Below, in pieces: positions 23,534 through 33,830 of a stretch of 64,000 bases of DNA. The notes beneath the pieces are model-generated. The model made no database searches, was not told the DNA's origin, and saw nothing but the letters and a program-made list of their open reading frames with translations. How positions within the stretch are numbered: the first letter of the stretch is position 1; the number at the start of each line of letters is the position of its first letter. Both the position numbers and the translations under genes were made by a program. Origin of the DNA: Syncephalastrum monosporum B8922 (lineage: Eukaryota; Mucoromycota; Mucoromycetes; Mucorales; Syncephalastraceae); assembly GCA_000697355.1 (NCBI GenBank), contig JNEN01000774.1, positions 1 to 64,000 on the forward strand. Reading direction: 5' to 3'.

Positions 23534-26078
23534 ATCTTATGTAGTATAGTATAGTGTAGTATTAGTATAGTATGAAAGGAGAGGAAGGGAGAAAGTGCAC
23601 AGACTTTCTTTTTGTCGTCTAATTTTTTGTTCCTTGATTATTATACTCATTTCCTGGATCTATTTAGGCTTGTGTCACACGAAGCGTGTGCAATTCCCAA
23701 TCAAATAGGTTACACTCTTCAGAAAAGCGCGAGCAAAAAGGAAATCTCGCAACACCTTCGTAACCAAAACTCTCAGGTAGATCATGACTACCATGAAATG
23801 GTCAGTGTGGTGCGTGTTTATTTAGTGCTGCCAAGATAGCGCAGATCAAAAATCAGCCTGACTGAAAATCACCCTTGGCATGCACATGATGTAACGCATG
23901 TTATCTCAACTTGACACATTTCCGTATTACACATGGAACTATTAGTCATGCCAGAAGAGAACATGTAGGTGTTTCTGTTACCAGCAACTAGAAGATGTTC
24001 CGCAGAATCGCTTGTTCCAATCTATCATGCTGTATATCATACGTATTCCTGCAAATACAAAATTCAGCGCCAGAGAGACATTGTCCATCACACTTCGGAC
24101 AGCTTATAAGTATTCGACATACGTGCTGATATTTGGGGGGCTGTTTTTCTTTCATTAATTAGTGGTACACTTCACACGAATTCAGACTTTATTCGAGGTT
24201 CTGCGTATGTGTGCCTTTTGCCTTCCCAAATGTCAGCTTGCAGTTTCTCGCAAGGATCAATGATTCAGCATCTGGAAGAGCCCAGTATCTGGAGGCATGT
24301 CATAGATATTTAAGCTGATTTTGGTGTCAGGAGCCTATCTGACAGAATTGCATTGAGGCCTGAGGTAAATTGGGAAACAAGTGGAAGCGCATGGGCCATT
24401 TTTCTGGAAGCAGGCCCTGAAAGACACGTAACAGACACAACTTTCAAAATGAGCTTATTTTATGCAACATATTCACTAGGACAATCCGCAGGTGACGATG
24501 GTCTGAAAGTATTGATGCTGTCCAGAGCAAGTGCAAGAAGAAAAAGAGAATTTCTTGAGGTCATATGCTTGTAGTTAGCAGCACAGACCGAAACGAGCAA
24601 TCATGATAAACAACTTATTATCGATCGGGCAAAATGGTTTGCAGACTCTTGCCGAAAGACGATCATTTATCGCATGGTCAAATTAAAGCAAGGGCATCGA
24701 ACCAAATCGCTACCACTTATACGACTATACCATTATATGTAATGTATCTGATATCTGCAGCTCGATTCAATTTAACTACATGATGTTTACCCCTATTCGA
24801 TCAAGTGTCTTGCTGTAATCTCCTTCGAAACTTTCCGATGCGTCTTTGCCAGATTTTATGATATCTGCAACTCGTTAGCTCATACTTAAATCTGATCCGT
24901 GGGTGACTCTGCCTTGATGGTCAGCAACCCCTAGCTGGTCCGTTTTACACAAGGGCGGGAGCATGCTTTTAATGGGATTTGATACCCACAAGGTCTCACC
25001 AAAGGAAGCCAACCCCGCAAGCGCTCCAGGAAGAAGCGTAGTAAGTAAGGATTATTGGAGTACAAACACTTGTTCCAGTGCGGCGTCAATATAGGTAGCC
25101 TTCCCACGTAACCCAGCTCTACTAATAATTGTCGCTAAATAATATATCGATAGTTCGGTCTTCTTCTCTAAGGCTTACATAATGCTCTTGGTGCCTTTAG
25201 TATTGGTAGGTTTCGCTGTAGTCTTAATCCCGTAAGCAGTTGTTCAAACGCCTGCTGTTGTAGCTGGCCAGCTTGCTCATAAAGGACTGCACGCTGTTCT
25301 GTATGCGCTCGCATTGTCCATAATGCTTGACGTATAATGATAAAGGATCTGGCGAGGTTTTTCGTCGGTTGCAATGGAGACGATGTTAGCCGGAAAAGTG
25401 GTCGGACCTGTTAGATGCCTGACATGATACTACCCAGTGAACAGCTAATATACGGCCAATTTGAGACCCGGGATCCTGTATACCACAGCCTACTTGATAA
25501 GTCTGGAACTCAAGACACAGCCTCATCAAAAGCTTTCAGACATGCTGTATTGCTTGATAGCATTATTTCCATAGGAAGTCGACCTAAGGCATTACTTTAC
25601 ACCAGATATTCCTGCATGATCCAGCAACCCGGTTTCTTGCAATCTGGAGAACATTTTAGAATATACTAACACTGCGCTTGCGGTTAAAGCGGCGAACAGC
25701 GAAGGCATACTTTTAAAGGTATGGGTAGTGCTGAAGAAGGAGGTAATAGATAGAGGATGTTCTCTTATTATGTGAAAAAGAATCTATGCAGGCAAGGACG
25801 TGCATCGCTTCAGCTCGTCACTCGCGTATGAATCTCCCTGCCTTTTTCGTTTCTACCGTACTTCCCATATCTCCAGAATGAATACCCAATTAAGCGAGAG
25901 AAACTATAAAATAATAATAGTCAGCGAGGTCTTAACAGGTGCTTGTGCAGTAAGAATATCGGACCGATAGATTTGCATTAACAGATAACCTGTGGAAAAA
26001 CTCTTATATCTTCTCCCATCGTGCAAATTTTTCCCACCTTCTTTAACGAAAAAATATGTACATTTGCTCAACTAGCAA
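23534..26078. other. 2.5-kb gene-poor region, start of accessory island
   Basis: No intact gene. A minus-strand open stretch at about 25168-25400 (SFIIIRQALWTMRAHTEQRA, GQLQQQAFEQLL) has the helical, Gln/Arg-rich look of a transposon gag remnant; the frame is broken on both sides. From about 25880 the sequence is homologous to 33623-33830, the 3' flank of the other intact family member, so the duplicated segment extends beyond the gene. Confidence 0.5.
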
Positions 26079-27918
26079 CTATTGTAAGGACGGGGGAGGA
26101 GGTATCGTACCTGCTGTCGGCTGAGGTGGGCTCCATGTCGGGCGCAACCACGATATGTGGGGCGAGGGAGACGGGGCAACCGACGTTGAGGTTGAGGTTG
26201 AGGTTGAGGTTGAGGCTGAGGCTGAGGCTGAGGCTGAGGCTGAAATTGACAGCCTGTCGTACCCGAAACGGGACGCGGAGATACCGTTGTCATAGCGACG
26301 CATTGTCGTAAGCGCCACATAGTCATCTCTAAGCTGGCAGATGATCCCCTAAAATGGCTTGTTAAGCATTGGCTCGAAATACTCACAAAATTAAATTTAT
26401 ATACCTTGAGTTGCCATAGCCAATTGCTCAGATCAACGACGTCCCCTAGCTCTGACGTGAGCTGTGGCATTCTGAGGTATCCTACGTCTGTTGCAACATA
26501 CAGTCCCGGTCGAGCGATTGACAGCTTAAAGCTGAAAAGCTCCAGACCGGAAAACTGTAAGCTGACAGCAGGGGCAAAGAACCCTTCCTCGGCCCACCGA
26601 TCCACGATCGCCTTGCCCTCGACCAGCACCTTCCCGTGGTCATACAAGTGCTTGGACTTTGTAGGGCCTTCCTTGGAGGCTTCGCCCGCGCAGAGCGGCA
26701 CTTCAACTGCACGCATCTGCACGGTGCTATCGTGGATGACCATAAGGTCGGGCCTCAGGGACGTCGTGGCCAGGCCGCCGTCTCCCCTACAGGTGTCAAG
26801 GAAGTAAGTTATGGAAACTGCTTTCTCCTTTTATCGAAAACATGCTTACCACTTCAGCCTCAACTCTGATCCTTCGAACAGAGCATCCAATAAAGGTGCC
26901 CAGACTTTGAGCACGAAGTCTTGCTCTGTTTTGTCGACTCGGTCGTCGAACAAATATGCATGGAAACATAGTAGTCGCAACATGTGTTGACACGCTCTTA
27001 CAGTGAAAACGTTCCTGGCGTCCAGCTCAGCGCCAGCCATCCGCTGCAACTTCCGAATGCCTGCCCTCAAATCGCCCTTCGCTTCCGCCACCACGGCGCT
27101 TAGGTCTGACTCGAAGGAATCATTTTTGTCATGCTTCAAAAGTGCCTTCTCCACCCTCCCCTTCTTGTCTTTTTCGCCCTTTTTACCCTTCTTGTCCTTC
27201 TTGTCCTTCTTGACCTTCTTGACCTTCTTGATCTTCTTGTCCTTCTTCTTGTCCTTCTTGTCTTTCTTACCCTTCTTGTGCCTCTTGCAGGAGGTCGTCA
27301 ACTTCGACTGCGGGGGCTTAGTGTCGGCGGGTGCGGAGGCTGTTTCTGGCGTTTGGAGCATTTGGAGCAGTTCATCCCACTGCTCTGCCGTAAATAGGCG
27401 GGATTGACCGCAGCCATGTTGCCAGGTCAAGTCCAAAATACTGTTGAGGCCAAGACTGTGGATATCAAACAAAAACAATAGTGAAGTGTATTAGCTGGAA
27501 GGACATAAAGTAAACCGGATTGTTCTTCAAACTTACGTGGCCACCAAACGTGCCTCTGCAGACTCACGGTACTCGAGGTACCTTTGCAGCCCGGCCTTTT
27601 TAATGACAAATCCCACTGTCTGGGGCAGGCCGCGCAGTTTCACTCCATCTGATTCTGTAATCTTTGGGCGATAATTCAAAAGAGTAAGTAGACCTATATC
27701 ATCTGGGAACTTGCTTCCTTCGCGATAAACTCGCGTCACTTAACTGCTTCAAATGTGATGGTTGGCATCACATCTGACTGTCGCCGTCTTCGCCGCGGGG
27801 TAGCCATGGTCTCGTTTAAAAGGTTATCAACAGACTCGTTCACGAATATATATTCTGTCAATCCTCGCCGTTCGAGGCTTTCGACCGCGCGTTGCCGTCT
27901 GCTGTGATCATCGGTCAT
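26079..27918 (-). CDS. lineage-specific Lys-rich family protein with nuclease-like core, intact copy A
   Basis: Five exons: 27918..27745, 27661..27537, 27455..26850, 26786..26405 and 26348..26079, giving 460 residues. Exon 1 (58 residues) is basic and ends at an unusual GTTAAG donor shared by three copies. Exons 2-3 carry ITESDGVKLRGLPQTVG, LGLNSILDLTWQHGCGQS and EQWDELLQMLQ, then a long Lys/Asp run (about residues 140-180). Exon 4 has GDGGL, LRPDLMVIHDSTVQMRAVEV, SKHLYDHGKVLVEGKAIVD, LQFSGLELFSFKLSIARPGLY and LSNWLWQLK. The RPD...VEV spacing and predicted alpha/beta order resemble PD-(D/E)XK nuclease-like proteins expanded in Mucorales, but Pro replaces the expected catalytic Lys. The tail is a Ser-Ala/Ser-Thr dipeptide run followed by proline-rich sequence. 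Function unknown. Confidence 0.8.
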
Positions 27919-28563
27919 GAGGAGCTTATGTTTTGGTTTTTTGTAAAGTAAAGGGAAAAAAAAACGAAAGAGATGGGAACGGCAAGAAAAGGACAAAAGA
28001 GCTTTGTTTACCAAGTGAATAAAAAATTGAGGGTACAGTATCACATGACAATGTGCGTGGTCAAATGCTGGCGATGCGAGGCCGCTGTGGAGTTCGTAAA
28101 GTTATTACTTAGCTGTTGAAGCAAATGTCAGGTGGGGTAAATGGCTAGATGAACTCTTTGCGGTAAACGACACAAAAGCTGCAGGCTCTATGTGTTGACT
28201 GAAGAGAAAGAGGATACAAAGCGAACTGGGAATGCGTGTTGTTATTATCAGTGGAGATGGCGATCCTGGGAGGGCCGAAGGAAGCAGCCTGTGCCATAAG
28301 TAAAGCTCACCGATGTAGCTGATTTCTCTTTAATGCCGCTGATACAGTACCTTACCAGAAGTAAGAAAAGGGGGAGGAGGCGTGAATGTTGAGGAGCAAA
28401 GCAAGTGGACCTAAGAGGCATATATGTAGCATATTAAAGAGACGTGTACAGATTTATATGATACTAAACAGTACTGTATCGTCGTCTTTAGGATGGAAGA
28501 GAGAGTACAAAAAAATCGATCTTGCAGAGTAGTACGAAGCCGGAAAAGGCAAGCACATGATCA

Positions 28564-28995
28564 TCAGACCCAACGCATGGGTAACCATCCAACTCGCCAC
28601 AACATGTGAGCCACCCAACGCTTCTTTTTTGAAAACTTCTCACAAAAGTATGTGTCTTTCTTGGCGGATCTCTGGTCATGAATCTCATCCTTTTGAATCA
28701 GACAGCGCCATGATCTTGATCTCGTCCTTGCGCACATCCCGAGGACACGTCGCAAAAGACTGTCATCAATCTCTGACGGCTGCGAAGACATCAAAACCCT
28801 GCAAGCCACGGTGGTCTTATCCCACGAACAAGTATAAGACACACATGAAAACAGCAAGCATCCAAGCCAAGCTGACACGAGGTGACCATCCTGGCCGAAC
28901 ATGACATGCTCCACACCAAACGCAGTATTGGCATCCACTTTACCCCTGGTATAAATACCACAGCCGCTGCTGATACAGAGATCCCACTGCCTCAC
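28564..28995 (-). CDS. possible ORF in left arm, unrecognised
   Basis: A 143-residue open frame with a central hydrophobic stretch (LVSAWLGCLLFSCVSYTC) and a basic C-terminal half (RTRSRSWRCLIQKDEIHD). The inverted homologue at about 32540-32760 keeps QPSEI.DS and RTRSRSWRCLIQK but then hits a stop. Weak support; it overlaps the opposite-strand putative gene at 28906-28995. Confidence 0.2.
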   Translation of the reverse strand: MRQWDLCISSGCGIYTRGKVDANTAFGVEHVMFGQDGHLVSAWLGCLLFSCVSYTCSWDKTTVACRVLMSSQPSEIDDSLLRRVLGMCARTRSRSWRCLIQKDEIHDQRSAKKDTYFCEKFSKKKRWVAHMLWRVGWLPMRWV

Positions 28996-29290
28996 CTCTT
29001 GACGTCATGGCAAAAGGCGATATTATATCATGGAGACTGCGTGCTCCTGCAAAGAGAAACGGTAAGCAGTAAAATTTCACGCGAATTGAAAATGCTTGAT
29101 TCACTCTCAGCCCCTATTGACATCACATCCACTCAGGCATGAATCCCACAAGAAAAAGATGCGATACGACAGAGCAAGGACTGAAGTCAACGACTCGATT
29201 GCAAGAAAGGCGCTGCTTTCTTTCTTCCCACAACTCCTGCCCCATGCAGAGACGGATATTACATGGCGAATGTGTGTTGGCATTCGCTGA
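28906..29290 (+). CDS. putative small two-exon gene in left arm
   Basis: Exons 28906..29061 and 29111..29290 join at GTAAGC/CTCAG in phase 0 and give 111 residues (MLHTKRSIGIHFTPGIN..., PLPHLLTSWQKAILYHGD, HKKKMRYDRARTEVNDSIA). The inverted copy in the right arm keeps the same frame with mostly amino-acid-level changes and one in-frame 3-base deletion. It then has a 2-base deletion before the donor and has lost the acceptor AG. That pattern suggests a coding ancestor. The last 14 or so residues run into the palindromic repeat. No family recognised. Confidence 0.35.
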
Positions 29291-30115
29291 TCTGTGTTCG
29301 GCACCCTACTCAAGTGGGTTCGTCCCACTCGTGTAATACTCCTCGTCTCTGCCGTCGTCCATGGATTGGCATGACAGACCCGACTTGCTTTGATTTGGCA
29401 CCAACACTGCCAAGGGGTGCCGCCGAACGTTACCTGTTCAAACAAGTCGAGGGTCTGTGCCTACTGATCAGAATATCCTGTTCGCCCGTGGTACGTGTGT
29501 CTTGCGCAAATAGAGAATACACTAAGCCTTTTGTTATTCGGAGTTCCCTAGGATACGTGCCGGCAGAGACGTGGTATTACATGGCGAATGTGTGTTGGCA
29601 TTCGCTGATCTGTGTTCGGCACCCTACTCAAGCGGGTTCGCCTGCTCATGTAATACTCCACGTCTCTGCCGTCGTCCATGGATTGGCATGACAGACCCGA
29701 CTTGCTTTGATTTGGCACCAACACTGCCAAGGGGTGCCGCCGAACGTTACCTGTTCAAACAAGTCGAGGGTCTGTGCCTACTGGCCAGACTCTGCTGGTC
29801 ACCTGCGGTACGTTTGTCGTGTGCAAATAGAGAATACACTAAGCCTTTTGTTATACCGAGCTCCTAGGATACGTGCCGGCAGAGACGGGTATTACATGGC
29901 GAATGTGTGTTGGCATTCGCTGATCTGTGTTCGGCACCCTACTCAAGCGGGTTCGCCTGCTCATGTAATACTCCACGTCTCTGCCGTCGTCCATGGATTG
30001 GCATGACAGACCCGACTTGCTTTGATTTGGCACCAACACTGCCAAGGGGTGCCGCCGAACGTTACCTGTTCAGACGAGCCGTGGGTCTAATATCCATTCA
30101 CCTGATTCCGCTGCG
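29246..30115. repeat. three tandem ~315-bp units, each with a ~108-bp nested palindrome
   Basis: Units start at about 29246, 29562 and 29878 (spacings 318 and 315 bp between the same internal bases), the third incomplete. Each contains an element bounded by GGCAGAGACGTGG..TATTACATG on the left and CATGTAATAC..CCACGTCTCTGCC on the right. Inside is a second hairpin GCGAATG/CATTCGC with an 8-base loop. The right arm holds only one unit (31938-32045). Confidence 0.85.
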
Positions 30116-30549
30116 GTGTGGGAGAAAAATCGGAATAACATAAGGCTACATTGCATTCATTGCATGTCCGTCAAACGCATTTATCCACTAAATAAAAAAG
30201 AGACACGTACCAAAAATAAATAAGTAAATGGGGAATAGGTTATCGAAACGGAGGCAAAAGAAAAGAATAAGCGTAAGGTAACTTTGTATTTGTATATCTG
30301 CAATTTGATTCATTAAAAATGAAAAGCTATTTGGATATATATACTATCTTTTAAACTATGAGGACTGAACAAGGCTGCTTTCAGGCTGTAGGAAATGTAA
30401 AAGGGAGGAGAGGATGGGTATATTACGAAGGAAAGCGAGGAGGAAGAGGTTGACACGAAAAGAAATGGGAGGGCGGAGCGTTTATAAGACAAAGAGGGGA
30501 GGCAACACAAGAAAAATCAACAAATGGATGTAAGGTGAGCCGGCGGCAG

Positions 30550-30670
30550 CGCGCCGTGAGCGCGCCGTGAGCGCGCATTAACGACCCCAACTTCTACCGT
30601 TGGTATGTAGATTAAAAATGGAGTATAGTCCACGAGAACTGATTTCGGAACGAAGTTTTGTAGGCTAGTT
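30550..30670 (+). repeat. dispersed repeat, copy 2
   Basis: Same-orientation match to 18005-18115. CGCCGTGAGCG is duplicated here. It sits directly between the inverted-repeat arm and the start of the orphan 3' gene fragment, so it marks a recombination or insertion junction. Confidence 0.7.
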
Positions 30671-30689
30671 ATCGATTATAATCGCACCT

Positions 30690-31333
30690 CCAACTTACAA
30701 AAATTTTTGACACCTGCAGGGGAGACAGTGGTCTGACCACAACATCCCTGAGGCCCGATCTCCTGATTGTCCACGATAGCACCGTGCAGATGCGTGCAGT
30801 TGAAGTGCCGCTCTGCGCGGGCGAAGCCTCCAAGGAAGGCCCTACAAAGTCCAAGCACTTGTATGACCACGGGAAGGTGCTGGTCGAGGGCAAGGCGATC
30901 GTAGACAAGTGGACCGAGGAAGGGTTCTTTTCCCCTGCTGTGATCCTGCAGTTTTCCGGTCTGGAGCTTTTCAGCTTTAAGCTGTCAATCGCTCGACCGG
31001 GACTGTACGTTGCAAACGACGCAGGATACCGCAGAATACCACGGCTCACGTCAGAGCTAGCGGACGTCATGGAGCTGAGTAATTGGCTCTGGCAAGTCAA
31101 GGTATATAAATCTTATTTCGTGAATATCTTGAGCGAATGCTTATCAACCCATTTTAGGTTATGATCATTCAGCTTAGAGACGACTATGTGGCGCTTAGGG
31201 CAAATCGGCGCATCTCCGCGTACCGTTTCGCTTACGGAAGGACGGTAGCCTCTGTCTCTGCCTCTGCCTCTATGTCTATGTCTGTATCTGTGTCCCATTC
31301 AACGTCGGTTGCCCCATGTCCCTCGCCCCATTG
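30690..31333 (+). pseudogene. orphan 3' half (exons 4-5) of the Lys-rich/nuclease-like family, copy D
   Basis: Homology to copy A begins inside its intron 3. It includes a good acceptor (CACCTGCAG at about 30716), all of exon 4 (LRPDLLIVHDSTVQMRAVEV, LYDHGKVLVEGKAIVD, SIARPGLYVANDAG, LSNWLWQVK), the next intron, and exon 5 up to APCPSPH. There it stops abruptly at about 31333, 58 bp before the right inverted arm. No exons 1-3 precede it. The reading frame of the retained part is intact, so loss of the 5' half is recent or the fragment was captured late. Confidence 0.85.
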
Positions 31334-31390
31334 TAAGGTGTCAAGTCATACCGAGCGCTTAAAGCAGACGGGTTACACTCTCTTTCCTTT

Positions 31391-32820
31391 TACATCCATT
31401 TGTTGATTTTTCTTGTGTTGCCTCCCCTCTTTGTCTTATAAACGCTCCGCCCTCCCATTTCTTTTCGTGTCAACCTCTTCCTCCTCGCTTTCCTTCGTAA
31501 TATACCCATCCTCTCCTCCCTTTTACATTTCCTACAGCCTGAAAGCAGCCTTGTTCAGTCCTCATAGTTTAAAAGATAGTATATATATCCAAATAGCTTT
31601 TCATTTTTAATGAATCAAATTGCAGATATACAAATACAAAGTTACCTTACGCTTATTCTTTTCTTTTGCCTCCGTTTCGATAACCTATTCCCCATTTACT
31701 TATTTATTTTTGGTACGTGTCTCTTTTTTATTTAGTGGATAAATGCGTTTGACGGACATGCAATGAATGCAATGTAGCCTTATGTTATTCCGATTTTTCT
31801 CCCACACCGCAGCGGAATCAGGTGAATGGATATTAGACCCACGGCTCGTCTGAACAGGTAACGTTCGGCGGCACCCCTTGGCAGTGTTGGTGCCAAATCA
31901 ACGCAAGCCGGGTCTGTCATGCCAATCCACGGACGACGGCAGAGACGTGGAGTATTACATGAGCAGGCGAACCCGCTTGAGTAGGGTGCCGAACACAGAT
32001 CAGCGAATGCCAACACACATTCGCCATGTAATACTACGTCCTTGCATGGGGCGGGAGTCATGGAAAGAAGAGAAGCAGCACCTTTGTAAAATCGTGTCCT
32101 CGACCTCAATTTTTGCTGCGCGGCATCGCAGCTTTTTCTTGCGGGGATTCATGCCTGAGTGGATGTGATGTCAAGGAGGTGAGAGCGAGTGAATCAACAG
32201 TTTTCGATTCGCGTCAATTTTACTGCTTACTGTTTCTCTGCAGGAGCACGTAGTCTCCATAATATAGTATTGCCTCTTGCCATGACGCCAAATGAGGCAG
32301 TGGGATTTCCGTATTAGCAGCAGCCGTGGTATTTATGCTAGGGATAAGGTGGATGTCAATACTACGTCTGGTGTGAAGCATGTTATGAATAAACTTACAA
32401 CTATAAATGCTTCTCTTTTTCTTTTCTTCGTTATATGAGATGCTTCAGGCCAGTGTGGTCACCTCAAATCAGCTTGGCTTAATCGTCGCATGCGTGGTGC
32501 TTTCATGTATCTTGTACTTGTTTGTGGGGTAAGACTACCATGGCTTGCATGGTTTTGATGCCTTCGCAGCCGTCAGAGATCAATGATAGTTTTGTGCGAC
32601 TTGTCCTGGGGATGTGCATAAGGACAAGATCAAGATCATGGCGCTGTCTGATTCAAAAGAATGATTTATGATCAGAGATCCGCCAGTAAAGACACATACT
32701 TTTGTGAGAAGGTGTTGAGAAAGAAGTGCTGGATGGCTTACATGCTGCGGCGAGTTCGATGGTCACCATGCGGTGGGTCAGACGATCATGTGCTAGCCTT
32801 TTCTGGCTTCACTACCACCA
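31391..32820. repeat. right arm of large inverted duplication
   Basis: Counterpart of the left arm. 31391-32045 is nearly identical in reverse complement to 29878-30532; 32045-32820 is the diverged counterpart of 28500-29246. It carries a single copy of the palindromic element and decayed versions of the left-arm ORFs. The truncated copy B starts 75 bp beyond it. Confidence 0.88.
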
Positions 32821-32894
32821 ACGATACTGTCCTTTATCCTTTTCTCGCCCTTCCCACTTTTCGCTTTTTTTAACGAGAAAAACATAAGCTCCTC

Positions 32895-33631
32895 ATGACG
32901 GATGATCAAAGCATACGCAAGCGCGCTGCCGAGAGTCTCACTAGGCGAGGCTTGGCAGAACTCACGTTCGTCAACGAGTTTATTGGTGACTTCTTGGGCG
33001 AGACCACGGTTGCCCCAAGGCGAAAACGGCGCCAGTCAAATGTGACGCCAACAATCACATTTGACACAGTTAAGTGACGCGAGTTTATCGTCAAGGGAAC
33101 AAGTCTCCAGGTGATGTAAGTCTACTTACTCTTTTTCTTTTAATATCGCCCAAAGATTACGGAGTCAGATGGAGTAAAACTGCGCGGCCTGCCTCAGACA
33201 GTGGGATATGTCATTAAAAAAGCAGGCCTGCAGAGGTACCTCGAGTACCATGTGTCTGCAGAGGCGCGTCTGGTGGCCACGTATGTTTGAAGAACAAGCC
33301 GGTTTACTTTATGTCCTTCCAGCTAATACACTTCGCTGCTATTGTTTTGTCTGATATCTAAAGTCTTGGCCTCAACAGTATTTTGGACTTGACCTGGCAA
33401 CATAGTTGCGGACAGTCCAGCCTTTTCGAGGCAGAGCAGTGGGATGAACTGCTCAAAATGCTCCAAACACCCGCGACAGCCTCCCCATCGGCCGACCCTG
33501 AGCACCAGCGGAAGGGAGAAAGGATTTCGTGGACACGTGGTTATCTTAAATCAACTTTTCATTTTTGCCCTGCTTGCATGGATATTGCTGCCTTGTTCAT
33601 TTCTGCCATATTTTTCAGTTCTCCAAGATAA
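32895..33631 (+). pseudogene. truncated 5' half (exons 1-3) of the Lys-rich/nuclease-like family, copy B
   Basis: Exons 32895..33068, 33156..33280 and 33364 onward reproduce copy A exon lengths exactly for exons 1 and 2 (174 and 125 nt), with the same GTTAAG donor. Exon 3 follows copy A through QSSLFEAEQWDELLKMLQ, then homology ends near 33515. An unrelated tail runs to a stop at 33631, giving a possible 188-residue product that lacks the Lys run and the nuclease-like core. At 33623 the sequence switches to the 3' flank of copy C. B and C therefore face each other tail to tail across a deletion junction. Confidence 0.82.
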
Positions 33632-33830
33632 ATACCCATTTAAGCGAAAAAAAAAAATTGAAATATATAAAAACATCGAGACCTGAACGGATGTTGTGCA
33701 GTAACAAAATCGGGCTGATCATACCCAATTTGCATCAATAGATAACCTGCAGAAACGGCTCCTCTATCTTCTCCCTTTCTTCAATCTTTTGCCACCCTTT
33801 GTAACAGAGATAAAATAAGCTATGACGATT
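33632..33830. repeat. duplicated 3' flank of copies A and C
   Basis: The stretch from about 33623 to 33850 matches 25880-26100 (AATACCCA.TTAAGCGA, AGATAACCTG, TATCTTCTCCC, GGGGGAGGAGGTA), downstream of both intact genes. The duplication unit thus extends at least 200 bp past the stop codon. Confidence 0.75.

Larger units (their letters stand above)
28500..30532. repeat. left arm of large inverted duplication
   Basis: The inner 655 bp (29878-30532) is the near-exact reverse complement of 31391-32045; position x maps to 61923 minus x with no net indel and only a few base changes. Outside the amplified 315-bp units, 28500-29246 matches 32045-32820 in inverted orientation but with clear divergence and small indels. 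The two parts therefore have different ages. Confidence 0.88.

Noticed and set aside
25168..25400. Retrotransposon gag-like fragment
   Set aside because: Only a short helical Gln/Arg-rich stretch, with no reverse transcriptase, integrase, LTR or flanking duplications; too weak for a mobile-element call.
29246..30115. CRISPR-like array
   Set aside because: Only three long units with homologous spacers, in a eukaryotic genome with introns. It is a tandem duplication.
29263..30143. Overlapping ORFs of 78-142 residues in the 315-bp tandem units
   Set aside because: They exist in several frames because unit lengths are multiples of three, run through the palindromes and show no codon-level conservation beyond identity of the repeats.
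30313..31610. Identical 65-residue ORF at 30313-30510 (minus) and 31413-31610 (plus)
   Set aside because: Identity is explained by the inverted repeat. The sequence is Ser/Pro/Leu-rich from a CT-rich tract and has no splice or start context.
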